Positions 1 to 7,465 of a stretch of 7,911 nucleotides of DNA are shown here, piece by piece. The notes beneath the pieces were generated by a model that searched no databases, was not told the DNA's origin, and worked only from the letters and a program-made list of their open reading frames with translations. A program made the translations under genes and the position numbers. How positions within the stretch are numbered: the stretch's first letter is position 1; each line of letters opens with the position of its first letter. Origin of the DNA: Saprospiraceae bacterium (GTDB lineage Bacteria; Bacteroidota; Bacteroidia; Chitinophagales; Saprospiraceae); the NCBI GenBank assembly GCA_013002475.1, contig JABDJM010000388.1, positions 1 through 7,911 on the forward strand, read 5' to 3'.

Positions 1-2
1 CG

Positions 3-1832
3 GGACTAGGAAAAGCACTTGAAGTTGCTTTTGCCGGAGGTGCCGTTATGGGACTTGGAGTTGTTGGCCTGGGTGTTCTGGGACTTGGAACTCTATTCCT
101 TGTTTATTCCAATATGTTCGGTGTTGAGAGCCAAACTGCAGTGACCAAGGTGATTACAGTTCTTACTGGATTTTCCTTTGGAGCCTCATCTATAGCCTTG
201 TTTGCACGTGTTGGTGGTGGTATATATACAAAGGCCGCTGATGTTGGTGCTGATTTGGTAGGAAAAGTCGAAGCCGGGATCCCTGAGGATCACCCGCTGA
301 ATCCAGCAACCATTGCAGACAATGTAGGAGACAACGTTGGGGATGTAGCCGGAATGGGGGCAGACCTTTTTGAATCCTATGTTGGATCTATAATCGGCAC
401 AATGGTGTTAGGAGCTGTATTTATTGGAGATGCCACCGTTAACGGCGGTGCTTGGTCTGATAATTTTAATGGCTTATCAGCAGTCATGCTTCCTCTGGTA
501 TTAGCATCTGTTGGAATTGTAACTTCAATTATAGGAACATTCTTCGTTCGTGTTAAAGAAGGGGGAGACCCACAAAAAGCCTTGAACACTGGAGAATTTT
601 TGTCAGCTGCGATCATGTTGGCTGCGACCTACTTCATCGTACAATGGATGCTTCCCAATGGCTGGACTTTCGGAGGAATTACTTATTCTTCAACGGGTGT
701 TTTCTGGGCTGTGATCTTCGGACTTGCTGCCGGTCTTCTGATCGGAATAGTAACCGAATTTTACACAGGAACAGGAACTCGTCCGGTGATGTCAATTGTA
801 AAACAATCGTTGACGGGATCTGCAACTAATATTATTGCAGGCCTAGGTGTAGGAATGCAATCAACCGCAATTCCGATCCTCATTCTTGCTACTGCAATCA
901 TCGGAGCGCACCACTTTGCAGGTCTTTACGGAATTGCCATTGCAGCTGTGGGAATGCTTTCCAACACTGGAATTCAATTAGCGGTTGATGCATACGGTCC
1001 GATCTCGGATAATGCCGGTGGTATTGCTGAGATGGCTGAATTGCCAAAAGAAGTTCGTCAAAAGACAGATAAGCTGGATGCGGTTGGTAATACTACCGCT
1101 GCCATTGGAAAAGGATTTGCCATTGGTTCTGCAGCTCTTACTGCACTGGCATTGTTTGCCGCCTTTATGGCAACGGCCGGAATCACCAGTATCGATATTG
1201 CCCAGCCAAAAGTTATGGCTGGCTTGTTGCTGGGTGGTATGCTTCCTTTCTTGTTTTCAGCACTATCAATGAATGCCGTTGGACGTGCTGCGATGGATAT
1301 GATCCAGGAAGTGCGCCGACAGTTTAAATCAATTCCTGAGTTGACCGCTGCTTTGAGTGCTATGAAAAGGAATGATGGAAAAGAGATGAGCGAATGGTCG
1401 GATGCTGACAGAAAAATATTTGATGCAGCTGATGGAAAAGCAGAATACGATAAATGTGTTGAGATATCAACTAAAGCCTCTATCCGTGAAATGATTTTAC
1501 CTGGTATGATCGCTGTTCTTTCTCCGGTTGTGATCGGGTTTGGTGGCGGAGCTGAGATGCTGGGTGGATTGCTGGCAGGTGTAACTGTTTGTGGAGTTTT
1601 GATGGCGATCTTTCAGTCAAACGCAGGAGGTGCCTGGGATAATGCTAAAAAGATGTTTGAAGAAGGAGTTGAGATCAATGGTCAGATGTACTACAAAGGA
1701 TCTGAACCTCATAAAGCGACAGTGGTTGGAGATACGGTTGGAGATCCATTCAAGGATACTTCTGGACCATCTCTTAATATCCTGTTGAAACTTATGTCCG
1801 TTGTTGCATTGGTAATTGCACCTCTTCTTTAA
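3..1832 (+). CDS. hppA: Membrane-bound K+-dependent ion-pumping pyrophosphatase, 5'-truncated by window edge
   Basis: This integral inner-membrane enzyme hydrolyses pyrophosphate and couples this to pumping Na+ and/or H+ out of the cytoplasm. The frame is open to the left edge: 15 in-frame codons precede the ATG at 48 and match the family ([16 protein letters not shown]), so 48 is an internal Met and not the start. About 609 residues are visible. The family is usually about 700-800 residues, so roughly 120-130 N-terminal residues are missing. Visible family motifs are [11 protein letters not shown] (about 237-269), DNVGDNVGD followed by GADLFESY (about 318-380), [10 protein letters not shown] (about 1005), [10 protein letters not shown] (1086-1115), [14 protein letters not shown] (about 1620) and [17 protein letters not shown] (about 1728-1780). 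These supply the Asp/Lys residues that bind Mg-pyrophosphate. Many hydrophobic helices separate them, and the C-terminus [11 protein letters not shown] is typical. Ala at 1098-1100 and Gly at 1107-1109 are the residues of K+-dependent enzymes; K+-independent ones have Lys and Thr there. Family identity is certain; the pumped ion is not. Confidence 0.97.
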   Translation, partial: GLGKALEVAFAGGAVMGLGVVGLGVLGLGTLFLVYSNMFGVESQTAVTKVITVLTGFSFGASSIALFARVGGGIYTKAADVGADLVGKVEAGIPEDHPLNPATIADNVGDNVGDVAGMGADLFESYVGSIIGTMVLGAVFIGDATVNGGAWSDNFNGLSAVMLPLVLASVGIVTSIIGTFFVRVKEGGDPQKALNTGEFLSAAIMLAATYFIVQWMLPNGWTFGGITYSSTGVFWAVIFGLAAGLLIGIVTEFYTGTGTRPVMSIVKQSLTGSATNIIAGLGVGMQSTAIPILILATAIIGAHHFAGLYGIAIAAVGMLSNTGIQLAVDAYGPISDNAGGIAEMAELPKEVRQKTDKLDAVGNTTAAIGKGFAIGSAALTALALFAAFMATAGITSIDIAQPKVMAGLLLGGMLPFLFSALSMNAVGRAAMDMIQEVRRQFKSIPELTAALSAMKRNDGKEMSEWSDADRKIFDAADGKAEYDKCVEISTKASIREMILPGMIAVLSPVVIGFGGGAEMLGGLLAGVTVCGVLMAIFQSNAGGAWDNAKKMFEEGVEINGQMYYKGSEPHKATVVGDTVGDPFKDTSGPSLNILLKLMSVVALVIAPLL

Positions 1833-1856
1833 AACAGGAACGCAAACAAATTCAAA

Positions 1857-1889
1857 GGACGCCTCGCTTTTGCGGAGCGTCCTTTTTTT
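1857..1889 (+). terminator. Intrinsic terminator after the pyrophosphatase gene
   Basis: GGACGCCTCGC (1857-1867) can pair with GCGGAGCGTCC (1872-1882) around a TTTT loop. This gives an 11-bp stem with one C/A mismatch and one G/T wobble, followed at once by seven T (1883-1889). It lies 24 bases after the hppA stop codon and fits rho-independent termination of that transcript. AAA at 1854-1856 can extend the stem by pairing with the first T residues. Confidence 0.9.
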
Positions 1890-1904
1890 ATGCTGTATTC
1901 CTTA

Positions 1905-1910
1905 TATAAT
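1905..1910 (+). promoter_or_regulatory. Possible -10-like element for the lipoprotein gene
   Basis: An exact TATAAT lies between the terminator and the ATG at 1932. No convincing -35 element is seen, because that position falls in the terminator T-run. Bacteroidota promoters usually follow a TTG / TAnnTTTG pattern. GATATTTG at 1916-1923 differs from TAnnTTTG at one position, but it lies too close to the start codon to be persuasive. A promoter somewhere in this short gap is expected because a terminator lies upstream, but the exact site is a weak inference. Confidence 0.25.
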
Positions 1911-1922
1911 ATTTGGATATTT

Positions 1923-1928
1923 GAAGGA
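1923..1928 (+). promoter_or_regulatory. Possible ribosome binding site supporting the start at 1932
   Basis: The purine-rich GAAGGA ends 3 bases before the ATG at 1932. That spacing is short for a Shine-Dalgarno site, and Bacteroidota often do without one. It still favours 1932 over the in-frame ATG at 1890, which has only the terminator T-run in front of it. Confidence 0.35.
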
Positions 1929-1931
1929 CGA

Positions 1932-3470
1932 ATGATTAGGAAACACTTTTTCCCACTGATGGCTATTTTAACCCTTCTCTTGGGTTGCAACGGAGGCACC
2001 TCTGTGTTCGAGGATCCCGAGCTTGGAGAATACGATGCGGAGTATGCAGTCCCGGTATTTACTGCTACGTATTCACTAGGAAAAGTATTGAATGACCTTG
2101 AACTTGGAACAGATATCGCAATCCTTCCAGATGGCTCTATTGAATTAAAATATAGTGGTGAATTTGCTGGGCGAAGCGCCCAAGAGCTGTTCGATATTAT
2201 TACCCTGGCCCTTGTGCCCATTGAAGTTATCGATACAGTCCAACATGTAGACTATAATATCCAGGGAACCTATGACATTGATTTTGTCCATATCAGTTCA
2301 GGAAATATCAACATGACCTTTGATTCTAATTTCGAGGAGGACCTGGATGTTACAGTTAGCATCCCTCAACTGATGAAGGACGGGGATATTTTTGAATACC
2401 AGTTCTTTGTGGATTATGTTGGAAGCACACCAGTTATTACTACACTTGTAGGAGAGCCCCTTTCCGGTTATACTTTGACTGCGCAGGAAGACACCCTTCT
2501 AACAGTGAATTATGATGCCCGTCTGCCAAACGGAGACCGAGTATTGCTGGATGAATTTGTGATTATTTTAACAGATCTGGAGTATGACTATGCCGAAGGT
2601 TTTTTAGGCACAGAAGAATATCGAATTGCGGCGGACACCGTGGAGATCAGTTTCTTTAACCGTTGGATAGATGGCAGTGTGTACTTTGATGATCCAAGAG
2701 TAAGACTGACAGCTTTGAATTCTTTTGGGTTCCCCTTTGATGGTAAATTCATATACATGGATGTTCTGACAGTTGAGGATGGGTTGCTGGATGTTCAAAG
2801 TCCATTTATAGATGGGGGGGTAGAAATCAATTTCCCGAACCTTGACCAGGTAGGAGAAACCGTTGAAACGGTTTTTGATTTTAACAAAGACAATTCCAAC
2901 CTCCGTGAGGTTTTAGGCGCTGGGCCATTAGCCCTCTATTATGATATTGATATGATCCAAAATCCAGACAGCGCCAGCCAGTTAAGGGGATTTATGACGG
3001 ACTCCAGTGATATTAGGGTGAGAGTGGAAGTCGACCTTCCCCTGGTAGGTGTGGCTGATCATTTTCTTGTTCGCGATACCTTTGATTTTAATCTTGAAGA
3101 TTTAAGCGAAAGGGATATTGAAAACATTGAATTCAAATTTGTCAGTGAAAATGAACTGCCCTTGACCGTAATTTCGCAGGGTTACTTTGCTGATTCTGAC
3201 TTTCAAATTTTGGACTCTTTATTTGAGACTCCCAATACCATCATTCAGGGGGCTCCCATAAATGCTGAGGGAATATCAACTGATTCAGTGTCAGAAACTT
3301 TTTTTCAGACACTTACTGAAGATCAGGTTAATCGCATAAAGACCGCCAAACAACTTATTCTGAATACCACTTTTGTAACAAGCAGCACCATGGAAACCCT
3401 GCCGGTAAGAATCTTAAGTGACCAGGAGGTGAACCTTAGGATGGGAGCTAAATTCCGGATCAAAAAATAA
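1932..3470 (+). CDS. Outer-membrane or surface lipoprotein of unknown function, 512 aa
   Basis: I do not recognise a named function. The start at ATG 1932 gives a clean lipoprotein signal: MIRK, then a hydrophobic stretch, then the lipobox LLGC with Cys19 as the lipidated residue. The longer frame from ATG 1890 would add 14 residues that begin on the last base of the terminator and spoil the signal. The mature protein is acidic and built of alternating beta-strand-like segments with few predicted helices, suggesting several beta-sandwich domains. The C-terminal part (about residue 407 to the end, starting near ENELPLTV) follows a pattern I associate with uncharacterised Bacteroidota lipoproteins: N-x-LPL, a D-rich turn, a helix with LTEDQVNRIKTA, then final strands ending in GAKFRIKK. 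Only 8 bases separate its stop from the next gene, so the two are probably one transcript and may act together. It ends in full with TAA, and no frameshift is seen. Confidence 0.88.
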   Translation: MIRKHFFPLMAILTLLLGCNGGTSVFEDPELGEYDAEYAVPVFTATYSLGKVLNDLELGTDIAILPDGSIELKYSGEFAGRSAQELFDIITLALVPIEVIDTVQHVDYNIQGTYDIDFVHISSGNINMTFDSNFEEDLDVTVSIPQLMKDGDIFEYQFFVDYVGSTPVITTLVGEPLSGYTLTAQEDTLLTVNYDARLPNGDRVLLDEFVIILTDLEYDYAEGFLGTEEYRIAADTVEISFFNRWIDGSVYFDDPRVRLTALNSFGFPFDGKFIYMDVLTVEDGLLDVQSPFIDGGVEINFPNLDQVGETVETVFDFNKDNSNLREVLGAGPLALYYDIDMIQNPDSASQLRGFMTDSSDIRVRVEVDLPLVGVADHFLVRDTFDFNLEDLSERDIENIEFKFVSENELPLTVISQGYFADSDFQILDSLFETPNTIIQGAPINAEGISTDSVSETFFQTLTEDQVNRIKTAKQLILNTTFVTSSTMETLPVRILSDQEVNLRMGAKFRIKK

Positions 3471-3478
3471 AACCCCCA

Positions 3479-4804
3479 ATGAGATCACTTAAAGGTTTGC
3501 TTTTTTTGGTTTCCTTGTGTATGGGTCCAGCTTTGGCCTCAGCTCAATCGGATCTGTCTTCTTTTTTTGCAAATGGAACATGGGAACAGCATAGCATTAA
3601 CCCCGCAATGAAAAACCAAGCCGGATTGCAGGTCGCACTTCCAAGCTTACTGTTTCGACTACATCATGCACCCGATATAAATATTGGTGATGTCATATTT
3701 GAATCAAGTGGCAGGAATGTCGTTAGCCTGGATGCGGTTCTTTCTGAATTAGACGAAAAAAATGAATATCAAGCCGGACTTGAATTCAGAACCCTTGGTC
3801 TTGGAATACAATTTGGGAAGACGTTTTTAAGCCTTCAGCATAAAGTGCATTTCCAGTCCCAGATCAACTACCCGAAGGAACTTGCTGAATTAGTCTGGAA
3901 CGGAAATAGTCAATACGTTGGCCAGGAAGTTGAATTTGGTCCGGAGGCGATCCTAAATAGTTACCATGATCTGGGCTTGGGGGTCAGTTATCAGATTTCT
4001 GATAAACTAAGTGTAGGAGGGCGGTTAAAGTTGCTTTCTGGGATAGGAACAATTAAAAGCAAAGAACATCATGCAAGTCTTTACACAAGCGACGATGTTT
4101 ATCAGTTAACATTTGATGTTGATTATCAGCTTCAAACCTCCTCTATTCTTGAGATCAACGGCTTGGATGAATTCAACTACTCCGGAGAAGCGATAACCTT
4201 TGACAACTTCATTTCAAAAAACATTGGCCTGGGCCTGGATCTGGGAATAGAGTATCAATTGAGTGATCGAATCCAATTAGCAGCCAGTGTGGTTGACATT
4301 GGAAAGATCCTTTGGAAAGAAAACACCAATGAATTTGTTAGTCAGGGCGTTCATACCCACGAGGGAATTGACCTCTCAGATTTTTTTTCTGATGAAGAGG
4401 TGGATTTCAATGTTCAGTTAGACACAGTAAAAGAGATTTTTGGCTTTGAAAAAATGAGCATTGGAGAAATTGAAACCTCCCTGCCGACTGCATTGTATGT
4501 TGGGGGAACCTTTAAGTTGAATGATCAGTGGAAGGCAGGGTGTCTTTTCAGAAATATAATGCAAGATGATCTCAACGATCAGGCCGTTTCAATAAACCTG
4601 CAATACCAACCCGCCAACCCTTTGTCTTTTGGTGTCACCTTTTCCTATTTAAAAGACACCTTCGCGAATCTTGGCTTGATGGGTCTTGCCAATCTCGGGC
4701 CTGTTCAGATCTTTGGGGCCACCGACAATGTATTATCACTTGTGGATTCCGGATCAAGCACGAGCATTAGCGGCAGGCTGGGATTAGCCCTAATGATAAA
4801 ATAA
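3479..4804 (+). CDS. DUF5723-like outer-membrane beta-barrel protein, 441 aa
   Basis: This is a predicted outer-membrane protein. Residues 1-23 form a signal peptide with a likely signal peptidase I cut after ALASA, before QSD. After it comes the NPAM motif (residues 41-44), then ALPSLLFRL, then alternating strands such as LEFRTLGLGIQFGKTFLSL and DLGLGVSYQISDKLSVGGRLKLL. The order NPA, a short LPS segment, a YPKEL...GN.QYVG stretch and LG..Y.I.DKLSVG.R.K.L..G matches what I know of the DUF5723 family, a Bacteroidota outer-membrane family with no assigned function. The C-terminus (SGRLGLALMIK) is strand-like but does not end in the aromatic residue usual for barrels. No Shine-Dalgarno site precedes the ATG, which starts 8 bases after the lipoprotein stop, so translation may be coupled. 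It ends with tandem TAA TAA. It could also be called porin-like or PorV-like, but nothing shows what it carries. Confidence 0.85.
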   Translation: MRSLKGLLFLVSLCMGPALASAQSDLSSFFANGTWEQHSINPAMKNQAGLQVALPSLLFRLHHAPDINIGDVIFESSGRNVVSLDAVLSELDEKNEYQAGLEFRTLGLGIQFGKTFLSLQHKVHFQSQINYPKELAELVWNGNSQYVGQEVEFGPEAILNSYHDLGLGVSYQISDKLSVGGRLKLLSGIGTIKSKEHHASLYTSDDVYQLTFDVDYQLQTSSILEINGLDEFNYSGEAITFDNFISKNIGLGLDLGIEYQLSDRIQLAASVVDIGKILWKENTNEFVSQGVHTHEGIDLSDFFSDEEVDFNVQLDTVKEIFGFEKMSIGEIETSLPTALYVGGTFKLNDQWKAGCLFRNIMQDDLNDQAVSINLQYQPANPLSFGVTFSYLKDTFANLGLMGLANLGPVQIFGATDNVLSLVDSGSSTSISGRLGLALMIK

Positions 4805-4877
4805 TAAGCAGACGACACCCAGACGATAGCCTTCTGGTTTCAATTTCCATTTCTCTATTTTCACAGGAAAAAGAAAT

Positions 4878-7409
4878 ATGCGTTGGGTAATATATTTTTC
4901 CTGCCTACTATTCATTGCATCCTGTCAGCAACAAGAATGGGAACAGTCGGGAGCATTTGATGCAATGAATCAATTCTCACGGATGCGAGCTTATCCGGAA
5001 AAAGAGATTCCATCTAAAGGATATTTTCAGGAGTGGAGAGCTGCAGAGGAACGTCTTGTTCCAGCCGCGGAACAACGAAACTCAGATCCCTGGGAGGCCA
5101 TAGGGCCCCACAACATTGCAGGTCGTGCGCTTTGCACAGCAATAAATCCCCAGAACAATAACACCCTTTATCTGGGAACGGCTTCCGGAGGGCTTTGGCG
5201 CTCTTACAATAAAGGCAAAGGCGTGAGTTGGCAGCAGGTGGAAACTGGCTATCCGCTTCTTGGGGTAGGGGCAATAGAGTTTGCACCCTTTGATTCAAGT
5301 GTTATCTACCTTGGAACAGGAGAAGTGTACAATGCTTTGGAGTCCGGAAATGGAGCTGCCTATAGACCCACGCGAGGCACCTATGGAATGGGAATCCTTA
5401 AGTCAACGGACGGTGGTAACACCTGGTCTCATAGTTTGGATTGGACGTATGAACAACAACGTGGAGTATGGCAGGTAAAAGTTGCTCCGAGCAACCCGAA
5501 TATTGTATATGCAGCTACAACCCACGGCACCTATAAGTCTACCGATGCTGGTGACAATTGGACTCAGGTTCATGATGTAATAATGGCCATGGATCTGGAA
5601 GTACATCCCAGCAACCCGAACATCGTTTTTGTTGGTTGTGGAAACTTGGGCTCCCCCGGTCATGGTATTTACCGCACACTAGATGGAGGAGCAAGTTGGA
5701 CAAAAGCAGGAAATCCCCTTCCAGCATTTTTTGGCGGAAAAGCCATGCTTGATATCGCTCCCTCAGACCCCGATGTAGTGTATGCCAGCATTGGAAACAG
5801 CACCAGCGGAAGTAACGGAGCTTCCTGGTTGTGTCGAAGTCAGGATGGTGGAGATAGTTGGCAGGTAGTCAACCAGGAAGATTATTCCAGGTGGCAGGGA
5901 TGGTTTTCACATGATGTAGCGGTACATCCTGTAAATGAAGATTTCATCATGGTCGTAGGAATCGACATTTGGCGATCCTATAATGGTGGTCAGACACTTA
6001 CAAAGCAGACAGTGGGAGGAGTAGCTTTTGGAACTCCTGCGATTGGATTTCCAGATGGACCGTCAGATTTTTCCCATTCAGATCACCACGACATCATCTT
6101 TGATCCCAGTGAAACAAATACGATCTATTTTGCCAATGACGGGGGCCTCTATGGTTCATTTGACGGGGGTAATAATTTTGAATCCTTGAATGGGGGGCTG
6201 CAAACCACTCAGTTTTATAATGGTGTTTCTGTGTCCCAATCCCAGAGTGATCACTTTGTTGGAGGGCTGCAGGATAACTCAACAGTAATCTATAGAAATG
6301 ATCTTGCATGGACGAGAGTGATAGGGGGTGATGGATCCTGGACAGCCTGGAATCCAATAGACGCGGACAACCTCTATGGTTCCGCTCAGTATTTGTTCGT
6401 GGCCCGAAGCCAGGACGGCGCTGATTCCTTCCAGGGAGTGGAACCCCCTGAGTTTGGGGGAGAGTCTACTGTTTTTATTGCTCCTTATATCCTTTCTCCC
6501 TCCAACCCTAATACTTTGTTTGCGGGAAGGTCTCATTTATATATATCCTATGACCGTGGCGATAGTTGGGCTTTTGCCAATGGCGGAGAACCGCTTAATG
6601 GTGATCCAATTTTTGCCTTGGAGTGTTCTCCTACACATGACAACATGGTCTACGCTGCAACTGCCCCATTGAACAGCAGACCTTCTGTTTTTGCCAGTAC
6701 AAATGGAGGGTCATCGTTTGCGGACATCACAGGAAACCTTCCTGACCGGTACATAAATGACCTAACCGTTGACCCCAATGGTCCTTCTACCACTTTTGCG
6801 GTTATGGGAGGTTTTGGATCTGGCCATGTTTTTCGAACTACAGGGCACAATGGTGTTTGGGTGGACCTAACCGGTGATCTCCCGGATGTACCCACTTCAG
6901 CTGTAATAGTTGACCCCTTGAACTCTGACCATATTTATGTTGGGAATGATCTGGGTGTTTACTTTTCCAGCGACGGAGGTCAGACTTGGGAAGACTTTAA
7001 CGATGGAATTTCCGATGGCTGCCTGATCATGGATCTAAAAATTCATGAATCGGACAGGCTCCTCTATGTAGGGAGTCATGGAAAGGGGGCTTACAAAAGG
7101 GAATTGGTTCCTATAGAAGATGTAGCTACAAGTGACCTTCCGGGAGAGGTCAAAATTATTAACATTTTCCCAAACCCAATTATTGATCATTTTTCAATAC
7201 AAATGGAACTTGCCTCAAAGGCGGATATAAGTGTGGTTCTTTTTGACGGGTCGGGAAAAAAGATCTCGGTCGTGATCAGATCCCAAGAGTATTCAGCAGG
7301 AACAATTAATATCCCGGTTTCAGGCCTTGGAGAGCTGCCGGTTGGAAATTACATTTTAAGCCTGACCCTTAATGGAAAGCGTATTGCAAGGAATATAGTG
7401 AAGGTGTAA
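4878..7409 (+). CDS. Asp-box (BNR) beta-propeller protein, sortilin/VPS10-like, with T9SS type A sorting domain, 843 aa
   Basis: This is a predicted cell-surface or secreted protein. The N-terminus MRWVIYFSCLLFIASC carries a lipobox (IASC, Cys16). Residues about 25-65 are a linker, and the propeller begins at about W72 (EAIGPHNIAGR...GTASGGLW). Asp-box motifs SxDxGxxW/F start at residues 176, 221, 267, 321, 427, 511, 557 and 697; degenerate copies lie at 109, 367 and 607. Each follows a strand such as APSNPNIVYAAT. A central block, FSHSDHHDIIFDP (398-410) then NDGGLYGSFDGG and GGLQDNST, is typical of VPS10-like propellers and resembles GH74 enzymes, but no catalytic residue can be named. The C-terminal domain (about 760-843) has IFPNP, VVLFDGSGKKI and LPVGNYILSL, ending RNIVKV: a canonical T9SS type A signal, normally removed at the outer membrane. 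AGGA at 4865-4868 is a plausible ribosome binding site 9 bases before the ATG. The 73-base gap upstream has no clear terminator, so co-transcription with the barrel gene is possible. The ligand is unknown. Confidence 0.93.
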   Translation: MRWVIYFSCLLFIASCQQQEWEQSGAFDAMNQFSRMRAYPEKEIPSKGYFQEWRAAEERLVPAAEQRNSDPWEAIGPHNIAGRALCTAINPQNNNTLYLGTASGGLWRSYNKGKGVSWQQVETGYPLLGVGAIEFAPFDSSVIYLGTGEVYNALESGNGAAYRPTRGTYGMGILKSTDGGNTWSHSLDWTYEQQRGVWQVKVAPSNPNIVYAATTHGTYKSTDAGDNWTQVHDVIMAMDLEVHPSNPNIVFVGCGNLGSPGHGIYRTLDGGASWTKAGNPLPAFFGGKAMLDIAPSDPDVVYASIGNSTSGSNGASWLCRSQDGGDSWQVVNQEDYSRWQGWFSHDVAVHPVNEDFIMVVGIDIWRSYNGGQTLTKQTVGGVAFGTPAIGFPDGPSDFSHSDHHDIIFDPSETNTIYFANDGGLYGSFDGGNNFESLNGGLQTTQFYNGVSVSQSQSDHFVGGLQDNSTVIYRNDLAWTRVIGGDGSWTAWNPIDADNLYGSAQYLFVARSQDGADSFQGVEPPEFGGESTVFIAPYILSPSNPNTLFAGRSHLYISYDRGDSWAFANGGEPLNGDPIFALECSPTHDNMVYAATAPLNSRPSVFASTNGGSSFADITGNLPDRYINDLTVDPNGPSTTFAVMGGFGSGHVFRTTGHNGVWVDLTGDLPDVPTSAVIVDPLNSDHIYVGNDLGVYFSSDGGQTWEDFNDGISDGCLIMDLKIHESDRLLYVGSHGKGAYKRELVPIEDVATSDLPGEVKIINIFPNPIIDHFSIQMELASKADISVVLFDGSGKKISVVIRSQEYSAGTINIPVSGLGELPVGNYILSLTLNGKRIARNIVKV
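7140..7406 (+). other. T9SS type A C-terminal sorting domain within the propeller gene
   Basis: The last roughly 80 codons encode a small beta-sandwich sorting domain. Its marks are FPNP (residues 764-767), a central strand with FDGSGKKI, a G-x-LPVGNYIL strand, and a basic end RNIVKV. In T9SS-bearing Bacteroidota this domain directs export through the SprA (Sov) translocon and is cut off by PorU, often with anchoring to A-LPS. The translocon genes themselves are not in this window. Confidence 0.9.
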
Positions 7410-7440
7410 AAAAGTAACGGCAGCCGAATTTCGGCTGCCG
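7408..7440. terminator. Hairpin between convergent genes, probable shared terminator
   Basis: CGGCAGCCGA (7418-7427) pairs perfectly with TCGGCTGCCG (7431-7440), a 10-bp GC-rich stem with a 3-base loop. Six A lie on its left (7408-7413), overlapping the stop codon of the propeller gene. Read on the minus strand these become a U-run four bases after the stem, so it fits termination of the leftward gene. On the plus strand the stem is followed by CTCTCGACAT with no T-run, so termination of the propeller transcript there is less certain. Confidence 0.75.
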
Positions 7441-7465
7441 CTCTCGACATGATATTTCAATGCAA

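Noticed and set aside
1829..2221. Open frame of about 130 codons on the minus strand over the terminator and the lipoprotein start
   Set aside because: It overlaps a well-supported lipoprotein gene, runs across the hppA terminator, and its product is low-complexity Ser/Arg/Pro-rich with no recognisable motif. It is a shadow of the plus-strand gene.
2814..2820. Run of seven G inside the lipoprotein gene, a possible slippage or phase-variation site
   Set aside because: The frame is intact through it (encoding DGGV), the run is short, and there is no sign of an alternative frame product. Chance is a sufficient explanation.
4381..4388. Run of eight T inside the barrel gene
   Set aside because: It encodes FFS in frame and no hairpin lies before it, so it is neither a terminator nor a convincing slippage site.
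4819..4837. Possible hairpin (CCAGA / TCTGG) between the barrel and propeller genes
   Set aside because: The stem is only 5 bp with a 9-base loop, followed by an interrupted T-rich stretch. It is too weak to call a terminator.
5014..6895. Several open frames of 60-100 codons on both strands inside the propeller gene
   Set aside because: They lie wholly within the clear Asp-box gene, have no family motifs or plausible start context, and arise from its G-rich repeated codons.
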